A stretch of DNA of 64,000 bases from Butyrivibrio sp. (GCA_015056655.1 SVFV01000011.1:1-64000); one strand, 5' to 3'. Counted from the first letter of the stretch, positions 1 to 8,108 are shown. Notes: generated from the sequence alone by a model not told the origin. Translations and numbers: made by a program.

Positions 1-15
1 GATAAAGTATACTGG

Positions 16-78
16 AAAAAGGGGCCTCGCCCTGATGATTTAATCATCTTGAACTGCTAGAGCGACAGCCCCTTTTTT
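16..78 (+). terminator. Rho-independent terminator of a gene left of the window
   Basis: The A-rich arm AAAAAGGGGC (16-25) pairs with GCCCCTTTTT (68-77). Between them TCGC/GCGA and GATGATTTAATCATC can form inner helices, and the 3' arm runs into six T. The shape is that of an elongated intrinsic terminator reading rightward. The gene it ends lies outside the window. Confidence 0.75.
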
Positions 79-135
79 CACAGTTTCTTCACAATGCCTT
101 AAGGTTCATTTAAGTTTAGGGGACTAAGATAATAT
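77..135 (+). promoter_or_regulatory. Pho-box-like direct repeats with downstream -10
   Basis: Four hexamers lie exactly 11 bp apart: TTCACA (77-82), TTCACA (88-93), TTAAGG (99-104) and TTAAGT (110-115). Direct repeats of TT(A/C/T)ACA on an 11-bp period are the recognised site of Gram-positive PhoP response regulators. A TAATAT hexamer (130-135) could be the -10, and no good -35 is present, as expected for an activator-dependent promoter. The nearest + strand gene is almost 3 kb away, so the promoter would serve a short transcript. PhoP binding is inferred from spacing alone; another OmpR-family regulator is equally possible. Confidence 0.5.
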
Positions 136-140
136 CATCA

Positions 141-286
141 AGAGGAACAAAGAACCCCCTTTTGATCCTCTACGCTCCGCTTCGGTCGTTGCTGAACACG
201 CATCCACCGGATGCGTAGCAACCTCATAAGAACACTTTTCTTCATAACACAAGCCAGGCTGTACGTGACAATAAGCCTGGCTTTCC
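141..286 (+). ncRNA. Candidate small RNA downstream of the Pho-like box
   Basis: From a start near 141 the transcript would contain three helices. AGAGGA/TCCTCT (141-146 with 166-171) has a C-rich loop including ACCCCCTTTT. GTTGCT-ACGCATCC pairs with GGATGCGT-AGCAAC (188-222). AAGCCAGGCT pairs with AGCCTGGCTT (251-283). No open reading frame of note is present. The exposed C-run could pair with purine-rich Shine-Dalgarno sequences. This is a structural inference only; the third helix may simply be the terminator of the - strand HD-GYP gene. Confidence 0.3.
251..283. terminator. Hairpin between small-RNA region and HD-GYP gene, possibly bidirectional
   Basis: A perfect 10-bp inverted repeat, AAGCCAGGCT (251-260) and AGCCTGGCTT (274-283). 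It lies 13 bp beyond the stop codon of the - strand gene. T-runs are short on both sides, so it is a weak candidate in either direction. Confidence 0.5.
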
Positions 287-295
287 TCATGCTAT

Positions 296-2185
296 TTATG
301 TATCAATACCCTTTAGTAGTTCATAAGCCTTCTTATAATTTGCCAGTCGCTTCTCCTTTAGGGCATATTCCAACTGCCCAATGACTTCAGGGTTATCAAG
401 CACTTTTACAGCTGAAGGAATGTACATTCCAGTGGTATCGCCTTTTATTTCTGCCATAACGTCTCGTAGACCTTTTCCTGTTATATAGCTTCTGCCGATT
501 AGGTCAGTGGCGGCATCGATGCTGTCTGCAATTTTTAAAATACCGGATATAGTGTCGACCTTTTCATTAGGAATTGTGGGATAACCTTGGTCATTGCTCC
601 AGTATCTATGATGATTTTCAGCAACCTTAGCGTATGCCCTGGTGGATGGATACTTCTCAAGGTATGAGCGCCCCATGAGTGTGTGCATCTTAATAATGTC
701 TCGCTCGCTGTCAAATAGGGACCGGCCATAGGTGAAGATCGTGTCTATCTCAGCGATTTTTCCAAAGTCATGGCAAAGACCACAGTGGTAGGCGTAGTCG
801 AGGATTTCAGGCTCATTTTCTTTTACATCAGATTCATCCTTGCAATCGCATATACCGATAAACTCTGAAGGAGAATCGGCTATAACATATTTGGTCAGAA
901 GCTTGGTGATATCAGCGACCTGAAGTGAGTGAACGTAGGTGGGCGGATGGAGCGCTGCAAGGCACTTTAAGCCCATGGTCTCAAAGGACATAATTTCAGG
1001 AAGTTCAATAAACTCTTCTAAGAATCCAATAAGATACTCCTGCAAATAGTTGAAAGCATCCATATTGACAGACTTTAAGACATAATCAATTACGCGATTA
1101 TAGATTTGGCTAACAGTTTCAATTTCAGAATCGGAGAGGTTTTCGCTATCAAGAGTAGCCATATACTCAGCAGGAATCAGAAGGTTCATCTGAACGGAAT
1201 ACATGTCATATTCGAAATTGCTGAATTCGTCATATAGCTTTAAGAGAGAATCCTGATAGAAATCCTTTTCAAGGAGACCTGCAAAGTAGCGGTTTCTAAG
1301 AAGAATCAATCTGTAATGGGATTCGGGGAGCTTTTTTCTGACATCGGTGGTGTTTTCCTCCCACATTTTCTCAAGAACCTTAAGTTGTTCGCAGATGCAG
1401 GCGCATTGTTTTGTGGAAAAGTGCCATCTGTTTCCACGCTCTGTAAGCTGTCCCATGTGTTCAAGACATCTGTATAAATGCTGATTCCAGGGATAGCCGG
1501 GAGTCTGCTCGATATAGAAAGTGTCGCTCGAAAGGAGAATAGCATCCTCAAGCGCCTTATAACGGATTTCATTGGTATCTTCCTCTGCGAAAAATGTATC
1601 GTAGAGGGCAGCGTAGAATTTCACTGCACGTATGACTTCTTTTTTGGCAACAAGGCTTAGTTGCACGAAGTTTTCTTTTTTTAGTAAGCGTTTGGCTTCG
1701 TCAGCAGCCTTAAGACCTTCATCTCTGTAGAAGCTGTTAATTTCATGTGCCTGTGTCAGTCTGGCAGTTCTGTTTACATTTGCATAGCAAACAGTGATGT
1801 GCATGTTGAGCTGCGCAGCATAGCCATCGTAATCATCAAGAAGAAGGAGTTCTTCAAGCAGTCTTTTTGAAATTTCAAATAAAAGGAATAAATCGAGCTC
1901 GTCTCCACTTGGAGGGTCCAGAAGAAGGTTGCAGAAGTCCTGCAGTATAATGGCTGTTTCATGGGAGAAATGCTCTGGTGAATCAAGAATAGGATATAGA
2001 TAGGTATCCAGTATTTCTCTGGATTTTATGCCCAGAAGGCCAATCTTTTTGAAGTCCCTTTGCAGCTTGGAAGCATAGTCCTTGGAATCACTTATGCCTT
2101 CAATAGAAACAGCAGAAAGAACTCTGATTTCAGAGATAATGTTTGCGTACTCGTCCAGTTTTTCCTTAAGATTCTCATGAACCAT
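296..2185 (-). CDS. HD-GYP domain protein (putative cyclic-di-GMP phosphodiesterase)
   Basis: A 629-residue soluble protein. The C-terminal third has the HD-GYP layout: a YVHSLQV segment, the metal-binding pair H472-D473 in CHDFGK, a HTLMG histidine, and HHRYW followed by GYP near residue 530. HD-GYP proteins hydrolyse cyclic-di-GMP with a metal centre. The N-terminal 400 residues are helical and I recognise no known sensor domain; there is no receiver domain or membrane segment. I chose the ATG at 2185 because GGAG lies 9 bases upstream; an in-frame start farther upstream would run deep into the kinase gene. It overlaps the upstream kinase stop by 11 bp, so the two are translationally coupled. 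The enzymatic activity is inferred from motifs; the substrate is not certain. Confidence 0.8.
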   Translation of the reverse strand: MVHENLKEKLDEYANIISEIRVLSAVSIEGISDSKDYASKLQRDFKKIGLLGIKSREILDTYLYPILDSPEHFSHETAIILQDFCNLLLDPPSGDELDLFLLFEISKRLLEELLLLDDYDGYAAQLNMHITVCYANVNRTARLTQAHEINSFYRDEGLKAADEAKRLLKKENFVQLSLVAKKEVIRAVKFYAALYDTFFAEEDTNEIRYKALEDAILLSSDTFYIEQTPGYPWNQHLYRCLEHMGQLTERGNRWHFSTKQCACICEQLKVLEKMWEENTTDVRKKLPESHYRLILLRNRYFAGLLEKDFYQDSLLKLYDEFSNFEYDMYSVQMNLLIPAEYMATLDSENLSDSEIETVSQIYNRVIDYVLKSVNMDAFNYLQEYLIGFLEEFIELPEIMSFETMGLKCLAALHPPTYVHSLQVADITKLLTKYVIADSPSEFIGICDCKDESDVKENEPEILDYAYHCGLCHDFGKIAEIDTIFTYGRSLFDSERDIIKMHTLMGRSYLEKYPSTRAYAKVAENHHRYWSNDQGYPTIPNEKVDTISGILKIADSIDAATDLIGRSYITGKGLRDVMAEIKGDTTGMYIPSAVKVLDNPEVIGQLEYALKEKRLANYKKAYELLKGIDT

Positions 2186-2918
2186 AACTGTATTCTCCAT
2201 TATCATCAATGACAAGAATAAGATCAGCGGTGTTCGATTTCTCAAGACAGATACGGACATTTGCCATATCACTATAGTCTACAAAAGCAGTTGCCTTTTC
2301 CAGGGTGTTTCCACTTTTGGCTTTACGGTCAATCAGCCTTTCTCGTAAAAACTCTTCATTTGCAATAACTTTTATTGTGTAGTCAGCAAAGCTGGCCAAA
2401 TCTCGCCAGCCATCTTCGTCCAAAAGAAGGTAATTGCCTTCCAGGATCACGATGTCGCTGTTTACAGTGTAGGTGTCTTCAACAGGATTGTGGAGATGCC
2501 TGTCGTACGGCGGCCAGCCACAGATTTCTCCAGAGGAGACTCTTTTTATGGCAGCAGTCAGTTTTTCTAAATCAAATGTGATAGGAGCGCCCTTGATGTC
2601 GACCATTTTGACGATTTTTCCATCACGCTCTGTATCATGGGTAAGAAGGTACTCCTGTCTTCTGTGGAAACCATCCATTCCGATAGCCTGAACGTTACAT
2701 ATATCAGAATTTTCCTGGGATAGCTTTTCAAGAAAACTGCACAGAGTGCTTTTTCCTGCACCTGGAGGCGCAGCGAGTAAGACAAGAATTCGTCTGCCTT
2801 TTTCCTTCTGCAGAGCAGTGAGTTTATGCAAAAGTGGGATAAATATCTCATATATAGCTGTTTCGCTGTAGATAGCGTTTACATCTATACCATTTATATT
2901 TATGTCATATCGTCTCAT
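2175..2918 (-). CDS. P-loop kinase of the uridine kinase/phosphoribulokinase-like family
   Basis: A 247-residue protein with a Walker A motif APPGAGKST (residues 50-58), a DGFH motif shortly after, GAPITFD, PPYDRHLHNP, and EGNYLLL preceding the lid. This set is typical of the pantothenate kinase/uridine kinase-like nucleoside kinases that phosphorylate small metabolites with ATP. The substrate cannot be read from the sequence. The start at 2918 is preferred because AAGGA sits 8 bases upstream; an ATG two codons earlier is too close to that site. It is the first gene of a two-gene - strand operon and overlaps the HD-GYP gene by 11 bp. The 150-bp gap to the divergent DUF2804 gene should hold both promoters, but I see no convincing hexamers there. 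Confidence 0.8.
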   Translation of the reverse strand: MRRYDININGIDVNAIYSETAIYEIFIPLLHKLTALQKEKGRRILVLLAAPPGAGKSTLCSFLEKLSQENSDICNVQAIGMDGFHRRQEYLLTHDTERDGKIVKMVDIKGAPITFDLEKLTAAIKRVSSGEICGWPPYDRHLHNPVEDTYTVNSDIVILEGNYLLLDEDGWRDLASFADYTIKVIANEEFLRERLIDRKAKSGNTLEKATAFVDYSDMANVRICLEKSNTADLILVIDDNGEYSYGS

Positions 2919-3070
2919 AGTCATGGTCCTTTTGGCTCTTTTTCTTATCTTAACATTAGAAGAGGGTAAGTAGATATCGAAATTTTGATAAATAGAGCAA
3001 TATTTGCGGCGAAATTCGTGTAATAATAGAGTAAGATTCAATATTATTGGTATTGTTGGGGGTAATCGTT

Positions 3071-4096
3071 ATGCCAAGAAATCATGAAGTTACAACTGAG
3101 CATGCTCTTTTAGGTAGAGATGGTGAGCTTGTGGAGCCTGGCTGGTCCAGAAGCCTTATACAGAAATATGACAGATCCATGATAAAGGCGCCTAAATGGC
3201 GAATCAAGGAATGGGACTACTATCTGGTTTTATCTGATTCCTTTGCTGGCGCATTTACCATATCTGATGATGGTTATATTGATCTTCAGTCTGTGTCTCT
3301 TTTGGAGTTTGGAGATAAACCATGGGAGCACACGGAGACAATCCTTAATGCTTTTTCAATGGGGAAAATAGGACTGCCTTCTTCATCTTCCAACTGCATT
3401 ACTAAGTATGAAGATAAAAGGCTACAGATGACTTTTGATGCACATGATGGAAAGAGGCACATCACATGTAATTTCGAGGATTTCTGTGATGGAAAGCCTT
3501 TTGACTGCGATATTGTTCTCGAGCAGCCGGATATGGATACCATGGTAATTGCTACGCCCTGGGATAAGAAGCACGCTTTTTACTACAATCAGAAGATTAA
3601 CTGTATGCGCGCATCGGGCTATATGAAGTTTAATGGAAAAGAATACAGATTTAACCCTGCGACAGATTTTGCAACTCTCGACTGGGGCAGAGGTGTCTGG
3701 ACCTATGACAATACATGGTACTGGGGTTCAGGAAATACGGATATAGATGGAAACAGCTTTGGTTTTAATATAGGATATGGATTTGGTAACACCAAGGCTG
3801 CAACGGAGAATGTTCTTTTCTACAATGGAAAAGTGCATAAGCTCGATGATGTAACCTTCCACATACCAGAGAACTCATATATGGAACCATGGAAATTCAC
3901 TTCCTCTGATGGAAGGTTTGAGATGGATTTTGTGCCTGTTTTTGACAGGGCGGCGTGTCTTGATTTCAAGGTGATAGTGTCTGATCAGCACCAGGTTTTT
4001 GGAAGGATGAGCGGGACAGCTATTCTGGATGATGGTACTAAGATACAGGTTAAGGATATGATGTGCTTTGCAGAGAAGGTACATAATAAATATTAA
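3071..4096 (+). CDS. DUF2804 family protein
   Basis: A 341-residue protein with no signal peptide or membrane segment. It has the pattern of DUF2804: an N-terminal LLGRDGELVEPGW segment, an aromatic-rich middle with DWGRGVWTYDNTWYWG, and GFNIGYGFGN. The family is beta-rich and widespread in Firmicutes and its function is not established. The ATG at 3071 follows a GGGGG site by 8 bases. The feruloyl-esterase-like gene begins 23 bp downstream, so it is the first gene of a three-gene operon. A role in lipid or polysaccharide metabolism would be a guess from context. Confidence 0.8.
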   Translation: MPRNHEVTTEHALLGRDGELVEPGWSRSLIQKYDRSMIKAPKWRIKEWDYYLVLSDSFAGAFTISDDGYIDLQSVSLLEFGDKPWEHTETILNAFSMGKIGLPSSSSNCITKYEDKRLQMTFDAHDGKRHITCNFEDFCDGKPFDCDIVLEQPDMDTMVIATPWDKKHAFYYNQKINCMRASGYMKFNGKEYRFNPATDFATLDWGRGVWTYDNTWYWGSGNTDIDGNSFGFNIGYGFGNTKAATENVLFYNGKVHKLDDVTFHIPENSYMEPWKFTSSDGRFEMDFVPVFDRAACLDFKVIVSDQHQVFGRMSGTAILDDGTKIQVKDMMCFAEKVHNKY

Positions 4097-4119
4097 AGCT
4101 ATGAAAAGGAGTAAATGAC

Positions 4120-4863
4120 ATGAAGGAATTTTACATTGACAGCGACGGAACTCGTTTGCATGCAAAGCTTGATCGCCCCGAGGGCGCGGAAAAAGGACCT
4201 CTTTGCATTCTGATACACGGTTTTACAGGACATATGGAGGAAGATCACATAATCGCAGCGCAGAAGGCTATGAATGACATGGGAATCTCCGTCCTGAGAG
4301 TCGAGATGTATGGTCATGGCGGTAGCGATGGTGAGTTTAAGAACCATACTTTGTATAAGTGGGTTACAAATGCTCTTTCAGTTGTGAAATATGCTAAAAC
4401 ACTGGATTTTGTAACTGATCTGTATCTGTGCGGACATTCACAGGGTGGACTTTTGACTATGCTGATCGGTGGAATGTGTCCCGATGACTTTAAGGCTATA
4501 CTTCCGCTTTCACCTGCATGGATGATTCCTGAGGTTGCAAGGAAGGGAAGCATTCTTGGAGCAGATTTTGATCCTAAGCACATCCCTGAAACAGTGGGGA
4601 GCGGTGACTGGGAGATTTCAGGCGACTATGTTCGCGTTGCTCAGACAATACATGTTGAGGATGAAATTGAAAGATATGAAGGACGTGTCTTTATCGTTCA
4701 TGGAGATGAGGATGAGGCGGTTCCTTATGAATATGGTGTGAAGGCATCCAAACTGTATAAGAATGCGAAGTTTGTCACAATACATGGTGATGACCATTGC
4801 TATACAAGACATTTGGATGAGGTTGTAGAAGCTATAAAGGAATTTTTCAGGGAGGAAGCATGA
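4120..4863 (+). CDS. Feruloyl (cinnamoyl) esterase, Est1E type
   Basis: A 247-residue alpha/beta hydrolase that closely resembles, from memory, the Est1E feruloyl esterase of Butyrivibrio proteoclasticus along its whole length. It shares IHGFTGH near residue 32, MYGHG near 63, the nucleophile elbow GHSQGG and HGDEDEAVPYE. The expected triad is S107, D198 and H226 (in GDDHCY). Such enzymes cut ferulate and p-coumarate esters off arabinoxylan. There is no signal peptide, so it would act inside the cell on imported, feruloylated oligosaccharides. AAGGAG precedes the ATG. The stop overlaps the start of the next hydrolase by 4 bp (ATGA). Confidence 0.85.
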   Translation: MKEFYIDSDGTRLHAKLDRPEGAEKGPLCILIHGFTGHMEEDHIIAAQKAMNDMGISVLRVEMYGHGGSDGEFKNHTLYKWVTNALSVVKYAKTLDFVTDLYLCGHSQGGLLTMLIGGMCPDDFKAILPLSPAWMIPEVARKGSILGADFDPKHIPETVGSGDWEISGDYVRVAQTIHVEDEIERYEGRVFIVHGDEDEAVPYEYGVKASKLYKNAKFVTIHGDDHCYTRHLDEVVEAIKEFFREEA

Positions 4864-5420
4864 GCGCAAAGAAGCTTGCAGTAGTATTTCCTGGTGTTGG
4901 ATATCATGTGGATAAGCCGCTTTTATACTATTCCAGACGCCTTGCAAAGGAAGAGGGTTATGAGGTTGTAGAGGTTTCATACGATTTTCCTCATAAGCCG
5001 AGTGAAATTAAGGATAATGCTGAAAAGATGAGGGAAGCCTTTGATATTGCTGCAAGTCAGGCGCTGGAACAGCTTTCTGATGTAGATTTTGAAGATTTTG
5101 ACAAGGTTTTGTTTATAGGGAAAAGCATAGGAACAGCTATTGGGGCATATTGTGATGAAAAATATGGAGTAAATGCTTTCCATATTGTTCTGACACCTGT
5201 TCCCCAGACCTTCGATTTCCTAAATGGAAAAGAGGGTGTGGTTTTCCATGGTCTTAGTGACCCCTGGTGCGAGAATGATATCGTGGAAGATAAGTGTGTG
5301 GAGCTTGGACTTGAACTTATTGAGGTGAAAAAAGCGAATCATTCGCTCGAAACTGGTAATGCAATAAAGGATGTAAAAATCATAAAGAAATATTTGAAAA
5401 GGGTTAGAGAGCTTTTTTGA
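4860..5420 (+). CDS. Small alpha/beta-hydrolase family protein
   Basis: A 186-residue cytosolic protein with a compact alpha/beta hydrolase layout. The N-terminal strand VVFPGVGY is followed by the probable nucleophile S89 in GKSIGT, an acidic residue D134 in GLSDPW, and H161 in NHSLE. The order and spacing fit a catalytic triad, although the elbow is GKSIG rather than the common GHSMG. Translation is coupled to the upstream feruloyl esterase through an ATGA overlap, so the two are made together. The substrate is unknown; a short-chain ester released during hydroxycinnamate metabolism is one possibility. Confidence 0.7.
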   Translation: MSAKKLAVVFPGVGYHVDKPLLYYSRRLAKEEGYEVVEVSYDFPHKPSEIKDNAEKMREAFDIAASQALEQLSDVDFEDFDKVLFIGKSIGTAIGAYCDEKYGVNAFHIVLTPVPQTFDFLNGKEGVVFHGLSDPWCENDIVEDKCVELGLELIEVKKANHSLETGNAIKDVKIIKKYLKRVRELF

Positions 5421-5603
5421 GAAAACGTGGAAACCCAGTAAAATAGGGCATGTCAAAAAATTTTGATATAGAAAAAATGTGTCAAAAAATGCAAATGTAA
5501 AATCCTTTTGATGTTCACAATTTGTAAGTTGTACAAGCTTCAGCAGGAAGAGAGAAAAGCAGCTGAGGATAATAAATAAGATTTGTAGATAATATGAAGT
5601 GAC
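5421..5603. other. Intergenic stretch with direct repeats and a short orphan reading frame
   Basis: Nothing functional is evident here. TCAAAAAAT occurs twice (near 5454 and 5481). An ATG at 5511 opens a 22-codon frame ending at 5579 whose last residues (LQQEERKAAEDNK) look like a charged protein tail, but there is no ribosome-binding site. It may be decayed coding DNA. Confidence 0.25.
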
Positions 5604-5632
5604 AAGCCTGTACCGGTTGGTATGGGCTTTTT
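5604..5632 (+). terminator. Terminator after the esterase operon
   Basis: AAGCC (5604-5608) pairs with GGCTT, with TACC/GGTA inside and two G-U pairs, followed by a T-run. It lies 180 bp after the second hydrolase gene. Confidence 0.6.
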
Positions 5633-5649
5633 ATGTATAATTTTTTGCC

Positions 5650-5678
5650 TTGAAATAGATATATAAGTATATTAAAAT
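5650..5678 (+). promoter_or_regulatory. Sigma-A-type promoter for the HTH-Uma2 gene
   Basis: TTGAAA (5650-5655) and TAAAAT (5673-5678) are separated by 17 bp in very AT-rich DNA, about 45 bp upstream of the ATG at 5724. Good match to the vegetative consensus. Confidence 0.6.
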
Positions 5679-5723
5679 ATATTATAGGATATGTAAATAT
5701 AGTAATATATTGGAGAGCTGCGT

Positions 5724-6572
5724 ATGGATATCAGGGAAATGAATGAGATAAAAGAGAAAAGAGGATACAGTTTTTCTCAGCTTTCTTCATATTCTGGGGT
5801 TCCTGTTGTGACCTTACAGAAGATTTTTTCCGGGAAAACCAAGAATCCCAGGAGAGCAACGCTTGATGCCATAGAAAGAGTGCTTAAAGGTGATGAGTCA
5901 GTTTACCAGGGGAAGGCATTTGAGTATGGAACAGAAGGACTTTTGGATGATAATGGATTATTTGATTCGTTAAAAGAGCCAGGGGCCTTATTTGGTGGCA
6001 AAAAGCCTGGAGAATTTACAATTGATGATTACAATAAAATACCAGAAGATAAAAGAGTAGAGCTGATTGATGGAGTTTTATTTGAAATGAACTCTCCTAC
6101 GCTGGCTCATCAGGATATTATCTACATCATCCACTCTACAATTGCACAGTATATTAAGAAAAATAAAGGTAAGTGTAAAGTATATTCTGCACCTGCTGAT
6201 GTTCAGCTTAATAAAGACAATAAAACAATGGTTGTTCCGGACGTAATCGTTGTGTGTGACAGGGATAAAATAAAAGGTTTTGGAATCTATGGAGCACCGG
6301 ATTTTATTGCAGAAATTTTGTCACCATCGACGAGATATAAAGATTTATCAATAAAGGTAATGAAATATGCTGATGCTGGAGTCAGAGAGTATTGGATAGT
6401 TGATCCAAAAAAGAAGGTACTTATCGTTTATAACTTTATGGAGGAGGACTGGACTCCGGAAATTCATCCGTTAGAGGGAGAGATGCCTGTTGCGATTTAC
6501 GAAGGGATGCTTAAGATTTCGCTGGATGAAATTGCTGAGGCGATTGAGGAGTATGAGGGGCTGGAGGATTGA
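5724..6572 (+). CDS. HTH domain fused to Uma2-family nuclease-fold protein
   Basis: A 282-residue protein with two parts. Residues about 8-55 are an XRE-like helix-turn-helix (YSFSQLSSYSGVPVVTLQKI). Residues about 95-275 are a Uma2/DUF820 domain with TIDDYNKIPEDKRVELIDGV, VVPDVIVV and AEILSPST, the positions that supply the PD-(D/E)XK acidic residues, then YWIVDP. Uma2 proteins have a restriction-endonuclease fold and are common in cyanobacteria and Lachnospiraceae, but their function is unresolved. The HTH suggests sequence-directed DNA binding. GGAG precedes the start. The next gene begins 4 bp after the stop, so the two are co-transcribed. Confidence 0.8.
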   Translation: MDIREMNEIKEKRGYSFSQLSSYSGVPVVTLQKIFSGKTKNPRRATLDAIERVLKGDESVYQGKAFEYGTEGLLDDNGLFDSLKEPGALFGGKKPGEFTIDDYNKIPEDKRVELIDGVLFEMNSPTLAHQDIIYIIHSTIAQYIKKNKGKCKVYSAPADVQLNKDNKTMVVPDVIVVCDRDKIKGFGIYGAPDFIAEILSPSTRYKDLSIKVMKYADAGVREYWIVDPKKKVLIVYNFMEEDWTPEIHPLEGEMPVAIYEGMLKISLDEIAEAIEEYEGLED

Positions 6573-6576
6573 AAAT

Positions 6577-7227
6577 ATGAAATATGGAGAATCTGCTTTT
6601 GATGTTTTATATCTTATATTTGCAATATGTACAGGAGCTTTCATTCTCATAAAGCGACGCAACAAAAATGATGTCATTATGGGAACTGCTGCACTGGTAC
6701 TTGGAATTGGAGATTCCTTTCATCTGGTACCGAGAGTTTTAAACTATTTCATAGACAATGATTTTACGTGGTATCTGGGGTTTGGTAAGCTCGTTACTTC
6801 AATAACCATGACTGTTTTCTATATCCTTGTATTTTGGTTATATAAGAGTGTTTACAGCAGGAATGATAAAGGGACTAAGACGATCGAGATAATAATTTAT
6901 ATTCTTGCGGCTTTAAGAATTGTGATCTGCCTTGCTCCTGGGAATAACTGGTTTACGGGCGAAGGAACAGTGCTATGGGGAGTATTACGTAATCTGCCCT
7001 TCATAGTAATTGGGGGTATAGTTGTATATCTCTATTTCAAGGTTAGAAATGAGGATAAGAGCCTGGGCAAATTGTGGTTATATACCACGCTGTCTTTTGC
7101 TTTTTATATTCCGGTAGCATTTTTCGCGCCGCTACTTCCGATTTTGGGAATGTTAATGCTTCCTAAGACTATTTGCTATATTCTGATGCTGGTTTCATTT
7201 ATTGTGAAGAGTAGGGATGTGGAATAG
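6577..7227 (+). CDS. Polytopic membrane protein of unknown function
   Basis: A 216-residue protein with about seven hydrophobic segments. The first is at the N terminus (LYLIFAICTGAFILI), the second contains the motif GDSFHLVPR, and the rest are spread to the C terminus. Only short loops separate them. I recognise no catalytic motif or transport family. The ATG at 6577 lies 9 bases after GGAGG inside the end of the Uma2 gene, so translation is coupled to it. An earlier in-frame start would overlap the Uma2 gene by more than 80 bp and is unlikely. Confidence 0.65.
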   Translation: MKYGESAFDVLYLIFAICTGAFILIKRRNKNDVIMGTAALVLGIGDSFHLVPRVLNYFIDNDFTWYLGFGKLVTSITMTVFYILVFWLYKSVYSRNDKGTKTIEIIIYILAALRIVICLAPGNNWFTGEGTVLWGVLRNLPFIVIGGIVVYLYFKVRNEDKSLGKLWLYTTLSFAFYIPVAFFAPLLPILGMLMLPKTICYILMLVSFIVKSRDVE

Positions 7228-7277
7228 GACATATAATGATTTATGAACAAAACTGAATACTAAATAAGAATCAATAG

Positions 7278-7311
7278 AGCGATAGTTCTTAATTAAGGAC
7301 TATCGCTTTTT
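7278..7311 (+). terminator. Terminator after the Uma2/membrane protein pair
   Basis: AGCGATAGTT and GACTATCGCT flank the self-complementary CTTAATTAAG, forming a long hairpin followed by five T. Confidence 0.85.
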
Positions 7312-7406
7312 ATCTTAATTTAATAAATCATGGTTTGACTTAATAGAATAATTATAAAAAGGATCAATTAATGAAGTGATCTGTGAGGGAAAGATGTGGT
7401 AGTAGA

Positions 7407-8042
7407 ATGAGAAAAACTATTACATATAAAGTGGCTGTTATAATAGCTCTTTTAGCTTTAATAATTTTGATTCCATTTACAAGCGTCCAAGCAGCTTCGA
7501 AGAAGGAAGAGAAGGCTGTAACAAAACAGACGGAATGCTTTTTAAATGCTGTGAAAAACTATGATGTCACAAGAATGCTTAAATATGGAAAGGAATCAAA
7601 GACAAAGTGGTACTATTGGTCTGATAAGAACATGGTTAAAATAGCCAGAAAGGTCAATAAGGATTACTTTGTTTATGAAATTAGTGACGTTGAAATAAAG
7701 GGTAAAACAGCAACAGTAAAGGTTAAATACAACTATTATGATTGCGAAGACGAGATAGATGCTGCTCTTAAGGAGTATCTAAAATGGTGGAGGATATATC
7801 GCAAAAAAGCAACAGATGCTATGAAGTTTAAGAAAATAGCTCAATACTTTTTGGAAGAATATGAGTATGATGATGCTGATTATGACGATGAAGACTTTGA
7901 GCATAGTGTGAAAATCCAATTAACCAAAGTTAAAGGCAAATGGGTTATTACAAATATTCCTAAGAAATTTGATGATGCTATGGATGGGGGAATAGGAAGA
8001 AAAATAAAGTATTTTAACAATAATCTCAATAAATATATTTAA
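7407..8042 (+). CDS. Secreted protein of unknown function (NTF2-like guess)
   Basis: A 211-residue protein with a clear signal peptide: positive start MRKTITYK, hydrophobic core to about residue 27, and a probable cut after SVQAA. There is no lipobox cysteine. The mature part is lysine-, tyrosine- and acid-rich. The pattern of an early helix (AVTKQTECFLNAVKNYD), a middle strand (KGKTATVKVKY) and a late strand (KVKGKWVITNI) resembles NTF2-like DUF4878-type lipoprotein domains, but I cannot confirm this. The ATG at 7407 gives the natural signal peptide start; no strong ribosome-binding site precedes it. It is monocistronic, between two terminators. Confidence 0.6.
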   Translation: MRKTITYKVAVIIALLALIILIPFTSVQAASKKEEKAVTKQTECFLNAVKNYDVTRMLKYGKESKTKWYYWSDKNMVKIARKVNKDYFVYEISDVEIKGKTATVKVKYNYYDCEDEIDAALKEYLKWWRIYRKKATDAMKFKKIAQYFLEEYEYDDADYDDEDFEHSVKIQLTKVKGKWVITNIPKKFDDAMDGGIGRKIKYFNNNLNKYI

Positions 8043-8077
8043 TTATGTGTGTGGTGTATACATCCTGCTATAAAATG

Positions 8078-8108
8078 AAAATCGGTGGTCAATTGACTGC
8101 CGATTTTT
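8078..8108 (+). terminator. Terminator after the secreted protein gene
   Basis: AAAATCGG (8078-8085) pairs with CCGATTTT, and the helix continues inward through GGTCAA/TTGACT. The 3' arm ends in a T-run. Confidence 0.8.

Noticed and set aside
5511..5579. 22-codon reading frame before the HTH-Uma2 gene
   Set aside because: No ribosome-binding site or promoter for it. The charged tail-like sequence is too short to claim a gene.
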